From assembly GCF_022601675.1 (NCBI RefSeq), contig NZ_JAKVIL010000016.1, positions 1 through 64,000 on the forward strand: a stretch of DNA of 64,000 nt, written 5' to 3'. Each line of letters begins with the position of its first letter. Position 1 is the first letter of the stretch. Shown here in pieces: positions 18,328 to 28,503 of the stretch. Under the pieces are notes generated by a model. The model saw nothing but the letters and a program-made list of their open reading frames with translations, ran no database searches and was not told the DNA's origin. The position numbers were made by a program, and so were the translations under genes. Source of the DNA: Ancylobacter gelatini. GTDB taxonomy: Bacteria; Pseudomonadota; Alphaproteobacteria; Rhizobiales; Xanthobacteraceae.

Positions 18328-19227
18328 ATGGGATTCGGCGTTTTCATCCACCGTACAGATTCGATCTACGAGGACAGCCCGGCGGAACGGTACCAGTTCC
18401 CCCGGCAGTATCTCACTCGCGTCGAGGCCTGCGTTGGCGACTGGATCGTCTACTACGAGCCCCGGAAGGTGGTCGAGACACGCGGCTATTTTGCCATTGC
18501 CAAGGTGGAGCGCGTTGTACCCGATCCGACGACGCCGGGGATGTTTCTCGCGCTGATAGAGTCAGGAAGCTATCTCGACTTTGCCAGCCCGGTGCGCTTT
18601 AGCGACGAGGGTAGCGTCATCGAGCGCGGCGTTCTGAACCAGGATGGGCGGATCTCCGGCCGTGCCCAGGCCGCGGTTCGACCGCTCTCCCCGAGTGATT
18701 TCGACCGCATCGTCGCGCGCGGCCTCGATGACCGCGCGCCGCTGCTTCCGCGCACGGATACGGATGTGCTCCCGAACGGATTCAGCGAAGAACAGGCTCC
18801 CTTTGTGTTCGAGGAGAGTCGGGAGCGCGTCAGCTATCTTTCGTCACGGATCGTGCGTGATCACGTCTTCCGCCGCATCGTGCTGCGCGCTTATGACGAG
18901 CGCTGCGCTATCAGCGGGCTGAAGCTCATCAATGGCGGCGGGCGGGCCGAAGTCGCGGCGGCGCACATCCAGCCGGTTCAGGCGAACGGTCCGGATATCG
19001 TCAGCAATGGATTGGCTCTGTCAGGTACGGCGCACTGGATGTTCGACCGGGGGCTGATCAGTCTGACGGACGATCTCGACGTGATGATCTCCCGGCACGC
19101 CAACGATCCCGATGGCGTGCGCGCCTTCATCAATCGCAGCGGACGCGCCATTGCCCCGCAACGGGCATTCGAGCGCCCGCATCCGCACTTCCTGCGTTGG
19201 CATCGGGAGCACTGCTTCAAGCAGTGA
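18328..19227 (+). CDS. HNH endonuclease with PUA/EVE-like N-terminal domain
   Basis: 299 residues. The C-terminal half carries an HNH_2-type nuclease: a CAISGL turn, AAHIQPV for the first histidine, SNGLALSGTAHWMFDRG for the Asn and last histidine. The N-terminal 100 residues (GVFIHRTDSIYEDSP ... GDWIVYYEPRK ... GYFAIAKVERV) resemble PUA/EVE-type modules that can read modified bases. This layout occurs in solitary restriction-type nucleases, so a modification-dependent defence role is plausible, but it is inference. No methylase is near. The gene overlaps the convergent next gene by 11 bases. Confidence 0.8.
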   Translation: MGFGVFIHRTDSIYEDSPAERYQFPRQYLTRVEACVGDWIVYYEPRKVVETRGYFAIAKVERVVPDPTTPGMFLALIESGSYLDFASPVRFSDEGSVIERGVLNQDGRISGRAQAAVRPLSPSDFDRIVARGLDDRAPLLPRTDTDVLPNGFSEEQAPFVFEESRERVSYLSSRIVRDHVFRRIVLRAYDERCAISGLKLINGGGRAEVAAAHIQPVQANGPDIVSNGLALSGTAHWMFDRGLISLTDDLDVMISRHANDPDGVRAFINRSGRAIAPQRAFERPHPHFLRWHREHCFKQ

Positions 19228-19882
19228 GGCCGCCGGCATCGCGACGCTGCAGCTGCATCAAGCGCGCAACATCCCTGCGGATGCGCCGCAGCTCGGGCCA
19301 TGGGAAATGCCGCCCCTCGGCGCCATCCGCGCCGACGGCGATCAGCACATCGAGTTTCGCCGAGAGGCCGCGCAGAGAGGAGGCGTCAGCTGCAAATAGT
19401 CCCGCGATCAATCGCTCTTCATCGTCGGAAGCCGCCGCCTCTTCCTTCCGAGTGGCGGTGTAACCGATGGCACGATCTGCGTCGTCCCAGCGCAGTTGAT
19501 GCGAGCGCAGCGCGGCAGCCACTTCGTCACGGCGCGCGCAAAGTGACGGCAAACCGGCCGCAAGCCTATCGAACTGCCGCATGGAGCTAATCCGCATCGG
19601 TGACGGCAGTTCGGCTGCAGCCAGAACCGCATGCGGAAAGCCGATCGTCCGCGCGAGTTCGGACTCCAGACTCTGCTGCTTCCGACACAGAGCTAGTGTG
19701 CGCCGATGCGCGACGCGCCACGCCTCCCATGCAAAGACAGCCGCATCCGTTGCGCCGCCATCCTGCGGCGCAGCTGCAGCGGAATTGTTGAAGGAGGTGC
19801 CGCCGATCGTCATCAGGGCGGCAGAGAGAACGTCCCTCCGGGATGGTCGGGACAGACTCGTGCTAATCTCAGAATCAGCCAT
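19217..19882 (-). CDS. hypothetical protein with Tat-type signal
   Basis: 221 residues, not recognised. The N-terminus SRPSRRDVLSAALMTIGG has a twin arginine followed by a moderately hydrophobic stretch, suggesting Tat export. The rest is helical, alanine- and arginine-rich, with paired segments (AWRVAHRRTLALCRKQQSLESELA; FDRLAAGLPSLCARRDEVAAAL) compatible with a coiled-coil bundle. Similar orphan proteins occur in accessory regions of Rhizobiales genomes. It is convergent with the HNH gene and divergent from the XRE gene. No function can be assigned. Confidence 0.6.
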   Translation of the reverse strand: MADSEISTSLSRPSRRDVLSAALMTIGGTSFNNSAAAAPQDGGATDAAVFAWEAWRVAHRRTLALCRKQQSLESELARTIGFPHAVLAAAELPSPMRISSMRQFDRLAAGLPSLCARRDEVAAALRSHQLRWDDADRAIGYTATRKEEAAASDDEERLIAGLFAADASSLRGLSAKLDVLIAVGADGAEGRHFPWPELRRIRRDVARLMQLQRRDAGGLTA

Positions 19883-20015
19883 GATCCGAGCTCCAGACAG
19901 CTTGGGTTGTGGTCAGGCCAAGTGGAGTGTTGCAAGCGCTCTGCTTGGCCGCTTCGCGAAAAGCCCGCGAAGAAGACGAGTCTGAATCGCCTAGAAATTA
20001 TGTCAAGGTATAAAT

Positions 20016-20255
20016 TTGCTAACATCAGAACAGGTTCGAATGGCGCGCGCAGCGCTGCGATGGGGCGTGCGTGATCTCGCCAACCATGCCGGCATAACGG
20101 CTGCGACGGTGACACGGATCGAGAACGACTACGCCGCTCACGCGAGCACGCTTTTGGCCATTCGAGCGGCATTCGAAGCCGCTGGCATCGAGTTCATCCC
20201 TGAGAATGGCGGCGGCGCCGGTGTGCGCTTCCGCAAGCCGTCAGCGTTGGCATAG
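20016..20255 (+). CDS. small XRE-type helix-turn-helix protein, TTG start
   Basis: 79 residues, most of it one Cro/CI-type DNA-binding domain: RMARAALRWGVRDLANHAGITAATVTRIEND spans helices 1-3, and a short IEFIPENGGGAGVRF tail is typical of this small family. The start is a TTG at 20016 with AAGG 7 bases upstream; the nearby ATG at 20000 is out of frame. Such proteins are frequent on integrative elements. Its target could be the 20256-20874 region upstream of the integrase or its own promoter. Confidence 0.75.
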   Translation: MLTSEQVRMARAALRWGVRDLANHAGITAATVTRIENDYAAHASTLLAIRAAFEAAGIEFIPENGGGAGVRFRKPSALA

Positions 20256-20874
20256 GTCTCAGTGACCGTAACTCGTCTGCAATATCGCTGCGGCTTGGGG
20301 GCGGTTCGGCTGCACGTCCTTTGCGGCTTTTCTGCACCGCGACCGCCGGTCTTGAGCGGGGCGCCGACAGCCGCTTCGCGCTAGGCAAGGCGGTGAATGG
20401 CGACGTCGCTGCCCATGTGGCGACCACTGCACCTGCCTCGCGTCGCATTTCCGGCGGGTCTGACGAACAGCCGGTAGCGCTCAGCGCCCACGGCGCGTTT
20501 TCTGCCGCTCTGTCATAGTATATCAGCGATGTGACGTGCTCTCATTTGTGTCCGGCGAAGCAGGGCAGATTGAGGGCAGGATAAAAGCGCGCACATTGCG
20601 CGGCGGTTGGATCGTTGATTTCGTAGAATATTTGGTGGAGCTCGACACATTGCGCTGCTCGTCTGCAATGTGGGCGCTCCTCGGGAATCTTGTTGACTGA
20701 ACGCTTAGCCGCACATTGGCATCGTCTGATGCCCGCTGAAGGCCATCGCCCCTTAGTTTTGGATCGCGAGTGCTGCCACTTCTGGGGCGTAGCCGAACGA
20801 ACGGCTTCTCGGCAGAAACGCCGCCCCTGACCGAGGCGAGCCGCCTCTCCACAACGTGCCTGCACTGACCGCCG
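20256..20874. other. 619-base region without a supported gene
   Basis: No frame with a credible start, ribosome-binding site and composition was found. An AT-rich stretch around 20512-20530 (GTCATAGTATATCAGCG) and another near 20620-20650 could hold promoters for the downstream integrase. The open frames on the minus strand run into the integrase as antisense and were not accepted. Confidence 0.4.
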
Positions 20875-23160
20875 ATGCCCCGTACGAGCTTCGCGCGCAT
20901 GTTGGTGAAGTTCTGCCAGCAGCGTGCACCGACTGTCCTTTCGCCCCGCGATGCCGACCTGTTCCAGAACTGGCTGCTCGATCTCCTCGCTGCGCGCGTG
21001 CCACCGCCCCTGACGGAGCGCGACTATGACTGGCACGCGATCGCTCACGCCTATGATGTGGATCACACCGATCTGCAGCGCGCCTGCCGTGTGCTCGCGC
21101 CTGGCCTTGATGCCTTACGTCGTGAGTTGGCGCGCCGCGGCCACGTCACGGTGAAGCGTGCCGCGGCGCGCCGGGCACCGTCCGGCTCCAAACGGGGCGC
21201 GCTCCATCGTGATGCCGACCGCCTAGAAGCTACGCCGCGTCGACGCGGTCCGCGTGCGAAGCCCATCATCGAGTTCCCCGAAAGCGACGGCCGGCCTTGG
21301 ACGGACCCGCCCTCATTCGCCGATGCGCTCGATCTTCACATGCGCCGCCATGGCGACACCGCGAAGCATCTCGCCCGTGTCCTTGAGGCGAGCGCGACCC
21401 AGGTCGATGCGACGGCACTCAATCTGTGGCGCCGCGGCGTGAAGGTGCCGCGCTCCTCCCGAAGTCTCGCAGCGCTGGAGCTTATCGAGCGGCGCTACCG
21501 TCTGCCGCTGGGCTACTTCCGATCCAAGTTGCCGAACGGAGACCGCTGCACGTCGGCAGGGACCATTGCCGGCGTCAGCCGAGCCGAGCGACGACGCCTC
21601 GCCTGGCATCTACCGCATGATTTTGATCGACGCCCGTTGAAGGAGCGGGAGGAGATCCTTGAGTGGGTGCAGCGCGTGGTGATCACGGGAACGACCGACT
21701 ATCGGCGCTTCCAGGCTGCCGCCATGAAGCAGCGCTACTCGATCCGCTTTCCGGGCCTGCTCGACCAATCCTCCCGGCCGCGCGGGCTCTATCGGTTTTG
21801 CCGGGAGGAGGATGGATCGCTGCCGGATCCGGACTTGGCAAGCGCGGCGCTCGATGCGCCGCCCCAGCTAACTGAGGAGATGGCCGATCTCGTCCGGTTC
21901 AAGACGGCGACATTGACCGCCTTCGGCTATCAGCGCAACGGTGTCTGGGGTGAGGAGACGGCATCCCAGAAGGTCGAACATCTCGGTCTGATGTTCGGTG
22001 CGCTGGCAGCTTCACCCAGCGGCGCGGTCCATGGCTTCGGGGTGCCGCTGGAGAATCTGAGTTTCAGTCTGCTGGTCTTCCCGATCGTGTGGGACTGGTA
22101 CATCCAATGGCGCGAGCGTCGACGCGGCTTCTACACCGCATGGGAAGTCGACATGCTGCGCATCGCTGCCGCGCTCACCCGCGCCGAGACAGGCTGGCTG
22201 CGGCAGAACCCGCAGTTGGCGGAACGCATCCGCCCCATTCCTAATCTGATCACCGAGCGCGACGTTGCCGCCGCCCGTGCTGACTGGGACGCGGCCTGCG
22301 AGCAGATGCATCGCCATGGCCTCGCCCGCGCACGGGAGGTGCAGCGCGTGGCCCGCATCCACCGTGATCCCTTCGAGCCGATCATGGTGGTGCTGGAGGC
22401 GGACAGCCCGGTCGCCGAGTATCGCAAAATCACCGAGGAGATCCTGCGGCTGATGCCGGACGAGAAGCGCTACCCGCGCGCTGCGGCCGAGGCGGTGCGG
22501 GCTTTCCTCATGCTGCGGCTCGGCCTGCATCTCGGACTCCGCCAGAAGAACCTGCGTCAGCTCCTCGTCTGTCCGCGCGGCCGGCTGCCGACCTCGGAGC
22601 GCCGCCTCACGGAGATGAAACGTGGCGAGTTGCGCTGGAGCGAGCGCGACCAGGGATGGGAGGTTCTTATCCCCTCCGTCGCCTTCAAGAACGCGAACTC
22701 ATCCTTCTTCGGCAGCAAGCCGTTCCGGCTGATCCTGCCGGACCTCGGCGGCCTCTATCACTATCTGGAGGCCTATATCGACCGGCACCAGCGTGTGCTG
22801 CTGAAACATGCTGCCGATCCGGGCACGCTGTTCGTCAAGACGGTGAAGCTGACCAGCAAGGATGCCGCGTACTGCCAGAACACCTTCTACGAGGCCTGGC
22901 GCCTGGCGATCCAGCGCTATGGCATCCACAACCCCTATACCGGCCGCGGTGCCATCAAGGGCCTGCTCCCGCACGGCCCGCACAATGTCCGGGACGTGCT
23001 TGCGACGCACATCCTCAAGAAGACCGGCTCCTATGAGCAGGCGAGCTACGCCATCCAGGACACCCCAGAGATGGTCGCCAAGCACTACGGCCGCTTCCTG
23101 CCCCAGGACAAGGCGGCCCTCGCGGCGCAGATTCTCAACAAGGTGTGGGAGGCGGCGTGA
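20875..23160 (+). CDS. large tyrosine-recombinase-like integrase (761 residues)
   Basis: The C-terminal third has the full set of tyrosine-recombinase active-site positions in order: Arg in GLRQKNLRQL (about 555), Lys in SVAFKNANS (about 605), His703-x-x-Arg in HNVRD, and Tyr738 in KHYGRF. The N-terminal two thirds are unusual. A basic linker (RRAPSGSKRG, about 100) is followed by a region resembling an XRE-type helix-turn-helix (ADALDLHMRRHGDTAKHLARVLE, about 150-210) and then a long helical segment of unknown fold. Ordinary integrases are about 300-450 residues. It probably moves the surrounding element, but no attachment sites were found. The ATG at 20875 lacks a strong ribosome-binding site. 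Confidence 0.65.
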   Translation: MPRTSFARMLVKFCQQRAPTVLSPRDADLFQNWLLDLLAARVPPPLTERDYDWHAIAHAYDVDHTDLQRACRVLAPGLDALRRELARRGHVTVKRAAARRAPSGSKRGALHRDADRLEATPRRRGPRAKPIIEFPESDGRPWTDPPSFADALDLHMRRHGDTAKHLARVLEASATQVDATALNLWRRGVKVPRSSRSLAALELIERRYRLPLGYFRSKLPNGDRCTSAGTIAGVSRAERRRLAWHLPHDFDRRPLKEREEILEWVQRVVITGTTDYRRFQAAAMKQRYSIRFPGLLDQSSRPRGLYRFCREEDGSLPDPDLASAALDAPPQLTEEMADLVRFKTATLTAFGYQRNGVWGEETASQKVEHLGLMFGALAASPSGAVHGFGVPLENLSFSLLVFPIVWDWYIQWRERRRGFYTAWEVDMLRIAAALTRAETGWLRQNPQLAERIRPIPNLITERDVAAARADWDAACEQMHRHGLARAREVQRVARIHRDPFEPIMVVLEADSPVAEYRKITEEILRLMPDEKRYPRAAAEAVRAFLMLRLGLHLGLRQKNLRQLLVCPRGRLPTSERRLTEMKRGELRWSERDQGWEVLIPSVAFKNANSSFFGSKPFRLILPDLGGLYHYLEAYIDRHQRVLLKHAADPGTLFVKTVKLTSKDAAYCQNTFYEAWRLAIQRYGIHNPYTGRGAIKGLLPHGPHNVRDVLATHILKKTGSYEQASYAIQDTPEMVAKHYGRFLPQDKAALAAQILNKVWEAA

Positions 23161-23480
23161 GGGTGGAACGCCCCATGCGCGAATCTCACGCCGCCCGCTC
23201 TGCGCGATGGCGTATTCTCTCATGCGCAACCCGCTCCCGCAGCAATGTAGAGGCGGACAGCGCCGAGCGGCGCGGAATGATAAGCCGCCCATTCGGGACA
23301 GAAACGGTGGATCCGACGCCCTTGCTCTGGCTACGGCGTTTGTAACATCTCAGACAAGGCGTCCCATTTGTACGCGATGGCGTCCTATTCGCCGCACGAC
23401 TGTCGTTTGGGGCTTTCCCATGCGCTCCGATAGGTCTTCGGTCATTCCCGGACCTTTCCGGCACCGATTTCTCGGACGCA
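23161..23480. other. 320-base intergenic region
   Basis: No gene is supported. It lies between the large integrase and the toxin-antitoxin/recombinase set and may contain the junction between two mobile elements. No direct repeat of the tRNA 3' end was found here by eye. Confidence 0.35.
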
Positions 23481-23690
23481 ATGACTCTCAAGCGGCACAG
23501 GAACAACCCCAAGGCATTCGGACCGATAGCCGGACAGGAGACGGCGCTGGCCCGCGCCAAAAGTGCTGAAGAGGCGGTTCTGACTCTCGCCCGGATCATC
23601 GGTCGCCAGATCGCCCGCGAGCAGTTTGATCGGTACACCGCGTTGGAGCGGAGGGTGCGGAGGAAACGGTCGACGGATGAAGAGGTGTAA
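23481..23690 (+). CDS. small hypothetical protein next to the recombinase module
   Basis: 69 residues, highly basic, with a predicted helix (AKSAEEAVLTLARIIGRQIAREQFDRYTALERR). Short proteins with the IGRQIAREQF-type segment are, from memory, common immediately upstream of large serine recombinases in alphaproteobacterial islands. That supports a real gene despite the short length. The function is unknown; an accessory DNA-binding or directionality role is possible but not shown. It stops just before the toxin-antitoxin promoter. Confidence 0.5.
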   Translation: MTLKRHRNNPKAFGPIAGQETALARAKSAEEAVLTLARIIGRQIAREQFDRYTALERRVRRKRSTDEEV

Positions 23691-23698
23691 TTCCAGCT

Positions 23699-23727
23699 TT
23701 GCTCATAGACAAATTATACGTATAATT
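23699..23727 (+). promoter_or_regulatory. promoter and palindromic operator of the toxin-antitoxin operon
   Basis: A perfect -10 box TATAAT (23721-23726) is preceded by TTGCTC (23699-23704) at 16 bases. The -10 lies inside an exact 16-base palindrome AATTATACGTATAATT (23712-23727). Antitoxins of the Phd/YefM group repress their own operon by binding palindromes over the promoter, so this is the probable operator. The AT-rich block stands out from its GC-rich surroundings. Confidence 0.7.
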
Positions 23728-23756
23728 CTGGCATTCGATATGAAAGGATGCCTGCC

Positions 23757-24011
23757 ATGGCGAGAGTCGGCTCCCTCGAATTCCAGCGTAAGTTCGGCGA
23801 GTTCCAGCATCAGGCCCAGCGCGAGCCGGTGGAGATCACGCGGCACGGACGCCGCGAGTTCGTGCTGATGTCGGCTGACCATTATGACTGGCTTCGGGCC
23901 GCCGCGCAGCGAACCCACCGCACGGCCGCCGCCATCGATGTGGTAATCGACGCGGTGGAGCGTGCGGAGATGGATGCCGAGCACGCGCACCTGAACGACC
24001 TGTTGAAGTAA
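23757..24011 (+). CDS. Phd/YefM-type antitoxin
   Basis: 84 residues. The N-terminal half (LEFQRKFGEFQHQAQREPVEITRHGRREFVLMSADHYDWL) has the Phd/YefM layout: DNA-binding fold, 'pepvxIxxxGxxxxVlms' strand and the following helix. The C-terminal half would bind the toxin. AAAGG at 23743-23747 lies 9 bases from the ATG at 23757 but abuts the ATG at 23748, so the later start is chosen. It sits directly behind a palindromic promoter and 10 bases before the toxin-like gene. Confidence 0.75.
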   Translation: MARVGSLEFQRKFGEFQHQAQREPVEITRHGRREFVLMSADHYDWLRAAAQRTHRTAAAIDVVIDAVERAEMDAEHAHLNDLLK

Positions 24012-24021
24012 GGCGTTCGCC

Positions 24022-24447
24022 GTGGCGTTTCCCGAGCCAAAGCCCGGCCTTATCCTCCGCTATGACTACCTCTGGACGCACGAGGCAGCTGCCGGCCGCG
24101 ATCAAGGCAAGGATCGCCCGACCTGCCTCGTCGCCGCGACCGATTCCCTTGCGCGCCCTCGCTATGTAGTGTTGCTGCCGATCACCCATACGCCGCCGTC
24201 CGGCGATACGGTGGGGATCGAGATTCCGGCGAAGGTGAAAGAGGCTATCGGCCTCGACAGCGAGCCGAGTTGGGTGATCGTATCGGAGCACAATATCGAC
24301 GAATGGCCGAATAGCGGGCTGTCGCCGGTTCCTGGCAAGCCGGGTGAGTTCAGCTACGGATTCATCCCGCCAGGGCTGTTCACGAGAATCAGGGCCAGCT
24401 TCCTCGAACTGGCACGAGCCAAGAAGAGTGGTGCCGTCCGCCGCTGA
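24022..24447 (+). CDS. PemK/MazF-like growth inhibitor (putative toxin)
   Basis: 141 residues starting with GTG. The segments GLILRYDYLWTHEAA, DRPTCLVAA and YVVLLPITHTPP fit the SH3-like barrel of the PemK/MazF/CcdB family, in which the KDRPtlVv and lPiT strands are conserved. Family toxins cleave mRNA or other RNAs. Pairing with a Phd-type antitoxin is less usual than with MazE-type proteins but is known for mixed modules. The stop lies 25 bases before the serine recombinase start. Toxin activity is inferred from fold and position only. Confidence 0.6.
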   Translation: MAFPEPKPGLILRYDYLWTHEAAAGRDQGKDRPTCLVAATDSLARPRYVVLLPITHTPPSGDTVGIEIPAKVKEAIGLDSEPSWVIVSEHNIDEWPNSGLSPVPGKPGEFSYGFIPPGLFTRIRASFLELARAKKSGAVRR

Positions 24448-24472
24448 CCATGGAGACACGAAAGGAAGGTCG

Positions 24473-26203
<1,731 letters not shown>

Positions 26204-26360
26204 TCAGAGGTCGGCTGGAAGCGCACTGGCGTCCGGCGACGGCGGGTATCTAGCAATCCTCATGGCCAAATGAAAGGGCTCGGCGCTATTTTTTGTCACC
26301 TGATCGTCGCGCGGCGGCGGCACATGGCCGTCAACTCACCGCTGGAAAAGGGAAATTGCC

Positions 26361-27281
26361 GTGTCCGAGACAAATGAAACTTTTCCGGGGAAGGTGGCGG
26401 GTGGCACCGCCGGGGCTGGGGATTCGCGCTCGCCCATGCTCGGCGGCGTGCTGCTTCTGGCGGTGGAGGAGGCCGGTTCGGCGCTCGAAACCGGGCAGGG
26501 CGACGGCGCGGTGCATGATCTGCGCAAGGCGTTCAAGCGCATGCGGGCGCTGCTGCGGCTGGTTCGCGGCGCACATTCCGGCGATGCGCGCCGGCTGCGC
26601 GAGGAACTGGGTGACGGCGCCCGCGCGCTGTCCGCCTCCCGCGATCAGGCGGCGCAGTGCGAGGCGCTGGACGATCTGGTGGCCAAGGCCGGGCTGAAGC
26701 CGCAATGGCGCGATGAGGCGCTGCGCGCGCTGGCGGCGCCGGAAGCGGCGCCGGCGGCGGAGCCCGGGCTCGACGCGCAGCGCGAGCGGCTCGGCGCGCT
26801 GGTGGCGTCCTGCCGGGCGGCGGGCGCGCTGCTCGGCGAGGTCAGGCTCGACAGGGCGCTGCTCGGTGCGATCCTTGCGGACTATGCCAGGGCGCGCGGC
26901 CGCGGGCGCCATGTCGATGCCGGCGACGCCGAGGAACTGCACGAGCTGCGCAAGGCGGTGATCGCCCATCGCTTCCACATGGAACTGCTGACCCCGCTCT
27001 GGCCGGTGATGGGCCGCGCGCGGGAAGGCGAGTTGCATCGGCTGCGCGAGAAGCTCGGCAAGCATCACGATCTTGCCGCGGTGCTGCTGCGCCTCGCCGA
27101 ACTGCCGCGCGAGGTCGCCGACAGCGACTGGCATGCGCCGGTCGTCGCGGCGGCGCGGGCGCGGCAGGAGAAGCTCACCCGTTCCGCGCTGCGGCTGCAC
27201 GCCCGGCTGTTCGCCGAAAAGCCGGAGGCGTTCCGCCGGCGCCATGCCGCCTATATGAAAGCTATGTCAGATGGGGAATAA
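26361..27281 (+). CDS. CHAD domain-containing protein
   Basis: 306 residues starting with GTG. The paired helical repeats with histidines, VHDLRKAFKRMRALLRL (about residue 50) and LHELRKAVIAHRFHMELL (about 195), are the two signature motifs of the CHAD domain, a conserved histidine alpha-helical domain thought to bind polyphosphate. A third run (REKLGKHHDLAAVLLRLAE) completes it. There is no CYTH domain, although the two are often fused. The next gene (LysR) starts 32 bases later on the same strand. The role in the cell is unknown. Confidence 0.88.
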   Translation: MSETNETFPGKVAGGTAGAGDSRSPMLGGVLLLAVEEAGSALETGQGDGAVHDLRKAFKRMRALLRLVRGAHSGDARRLREELGDGARALSASRDQAAQCEALDDLVAKAGLKPQWRDEALRALAAPEAAPAAEPGLDAQRERLGALVASCRAAGALLGEVRLDRALLGAILADYARARGRGRHVDAGDAEELHELRKAVIAHRFHMELLTPLWPVMGRAREGELHRLREKLGKHHDLAAVLLRLAELPREVADSDWHAPVVAAARARQEKLTRSALRLHARLFAEKPEAFRRRHAAYMKAMSDGE

Positions 27282-27313
27282 CTAACCCCCTTTAGCGGGA
27301 ACGGGATTGGCCG

Positions 27314-28210
27314 ATGTTCGTCCGGCAGATGCACTATCTGGTCGCGCTGGCGCGCGAGAAGCATTTCGGGCGCGCGGCCGAGGCCTGCCACGTCTCGCAG
27401 CCGACGCTGTCGGCCGGCATCCGCAAGCTGGAGCAGGAGCTCGGCCTGCCGATCGTGGTGCGCGGCCATCGCTTCCTCGGCTTCACGGCGGAGGGCGAGC
27501 GCGTGCTCGGCTGGGCGCGGCAGATCGCGGCGGATTATGACAGCCTGCGCCAGGAGCGGGCCGACACCGGCGGCGCTCTGTCCGGTACGCTCCGGGTCGG
27601 GGCGATCCCGGCGGTCACGGCGGCGGCACCGGCGCTGCTGGCCCCGTTCATCGCGCGTCACCCGCAGGTGAAGGTGCAGATGCTCACGCTCACTTCGGCG
27701 GCGATCCAGCGCGGGCTGGACGAACTCGAACTCGATGCCGGCATCACCTATCTCGAGAACGAGCCGCTGAACCGGGTGCGCCGGGTCGATCTCTATCTGG
27801 AGCGCTACGTCTTCGTCACCCGCGCCGACGATCCGCTGTCGCGCCGGCGCAGCCTCAGCTGGGCGGAGGCCGCGACCGCGCCGCTGTGCCTGCTGACGCC
27901 GGACATGCAGAACCGGCGCATCATCGACCACGCGATGCGTGAGGCCGGCGCCAGCGTGCAGCCGGCGATCGAGACCAATTCGTTCATGGGCATCTGGGCC
28001 TTCGTGCGGCGCGGGCCGTGGACCAGCATCGTGCCGGAGGCGAGCTTCCGGGGGCTCGGCCCGGGCAGCGATCTTGCCGGGATTCCGCTGGTCGAGCCGG
28101 TCGAGGTGCAGCCGATCGGCCTTGTCCTGTCGGAGCGGGACCCGCTGCCGCCGGTAGCCGGCGCGCTCCTGAAGCTGGCGCGCAGCCCGGGCGGAACGCT
28201 GTTCGGATGA
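27314..28210 (+). CDS. LysR-family transcriptional regulator
   Basis: 298 residues. The N-terminal winged helix-turn-helix is plain (HFGRAAEACHVSQPTLSAGIRKLEQELG, residues 18-45). The periplasmic-binding-like effector domain starts near residue 90 (GTLRVGAIPAV). It lies directly upstream of the formate dehydrogenase gene in the same orientation. Regulators of this family are often found beside formate dehydrogenase genes in alphaproteobacteria, so it may control fdh. The AT-rich stretch 28205-28275 between them would hold the promoter. Confidence 0.87.
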   Translation: MFVRQMHYLVALAREKHFGRAAEACHVSQPTLSAGIRKLEQELGLPIVVRGHRFLGFTAEGERVLGWARQIAADYDSLRQERADTGGALSGTLRVGAIPAVTAAAPALLAPFIARHPQVKVQMLTLTSAAIQRGLDELELDAGITYLENEPLNRVRRVDLYLERYVFVTRADDPLSRRRSLSWAEAATAPLCLLTPDMQNRRIIDHAMREAGASVQPAIETNSFMGIWAFVRRGPWTSIVPEASFRGLGPGSDLAGIPLVEPVEVQPIGLVLSERDPLPPVAGALLKLARSPGGTLFG

Positions 28211-28503
28211 GCGTTGTTTTGATCAAGAATTTTTCTTAAATACGGACATTCGATTTCTTTCGTCTATCAATCGTTTCCCCCTTTCAATTTGAGCCCGGCG
28301 CGCCAGCCGGTCACAGTGGCGATGTCGGCGGCGAAGCGCGGGTGAACGAACCGCAGGCCGCCGGCGCGGAGGACGTCCGGCGGCACCGCCTCGCGAGCAG
28401 AGGGCGGGCCCGGATCGCGAGCGACGACACCGAAGCCCGTACAGCCAGCCGCGCAGCCGCGGCGGGAGCGTCCCCGCTCAACCTGAAACGAGGAGATGCC
28501 GCG

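Noticed and set aside
20523-21066. Overlapping minus-strand frames upstream of and into the large integrase
   Set aside because: They lack start signals and run antisense through the integrase start; composition is that of shadow frames.
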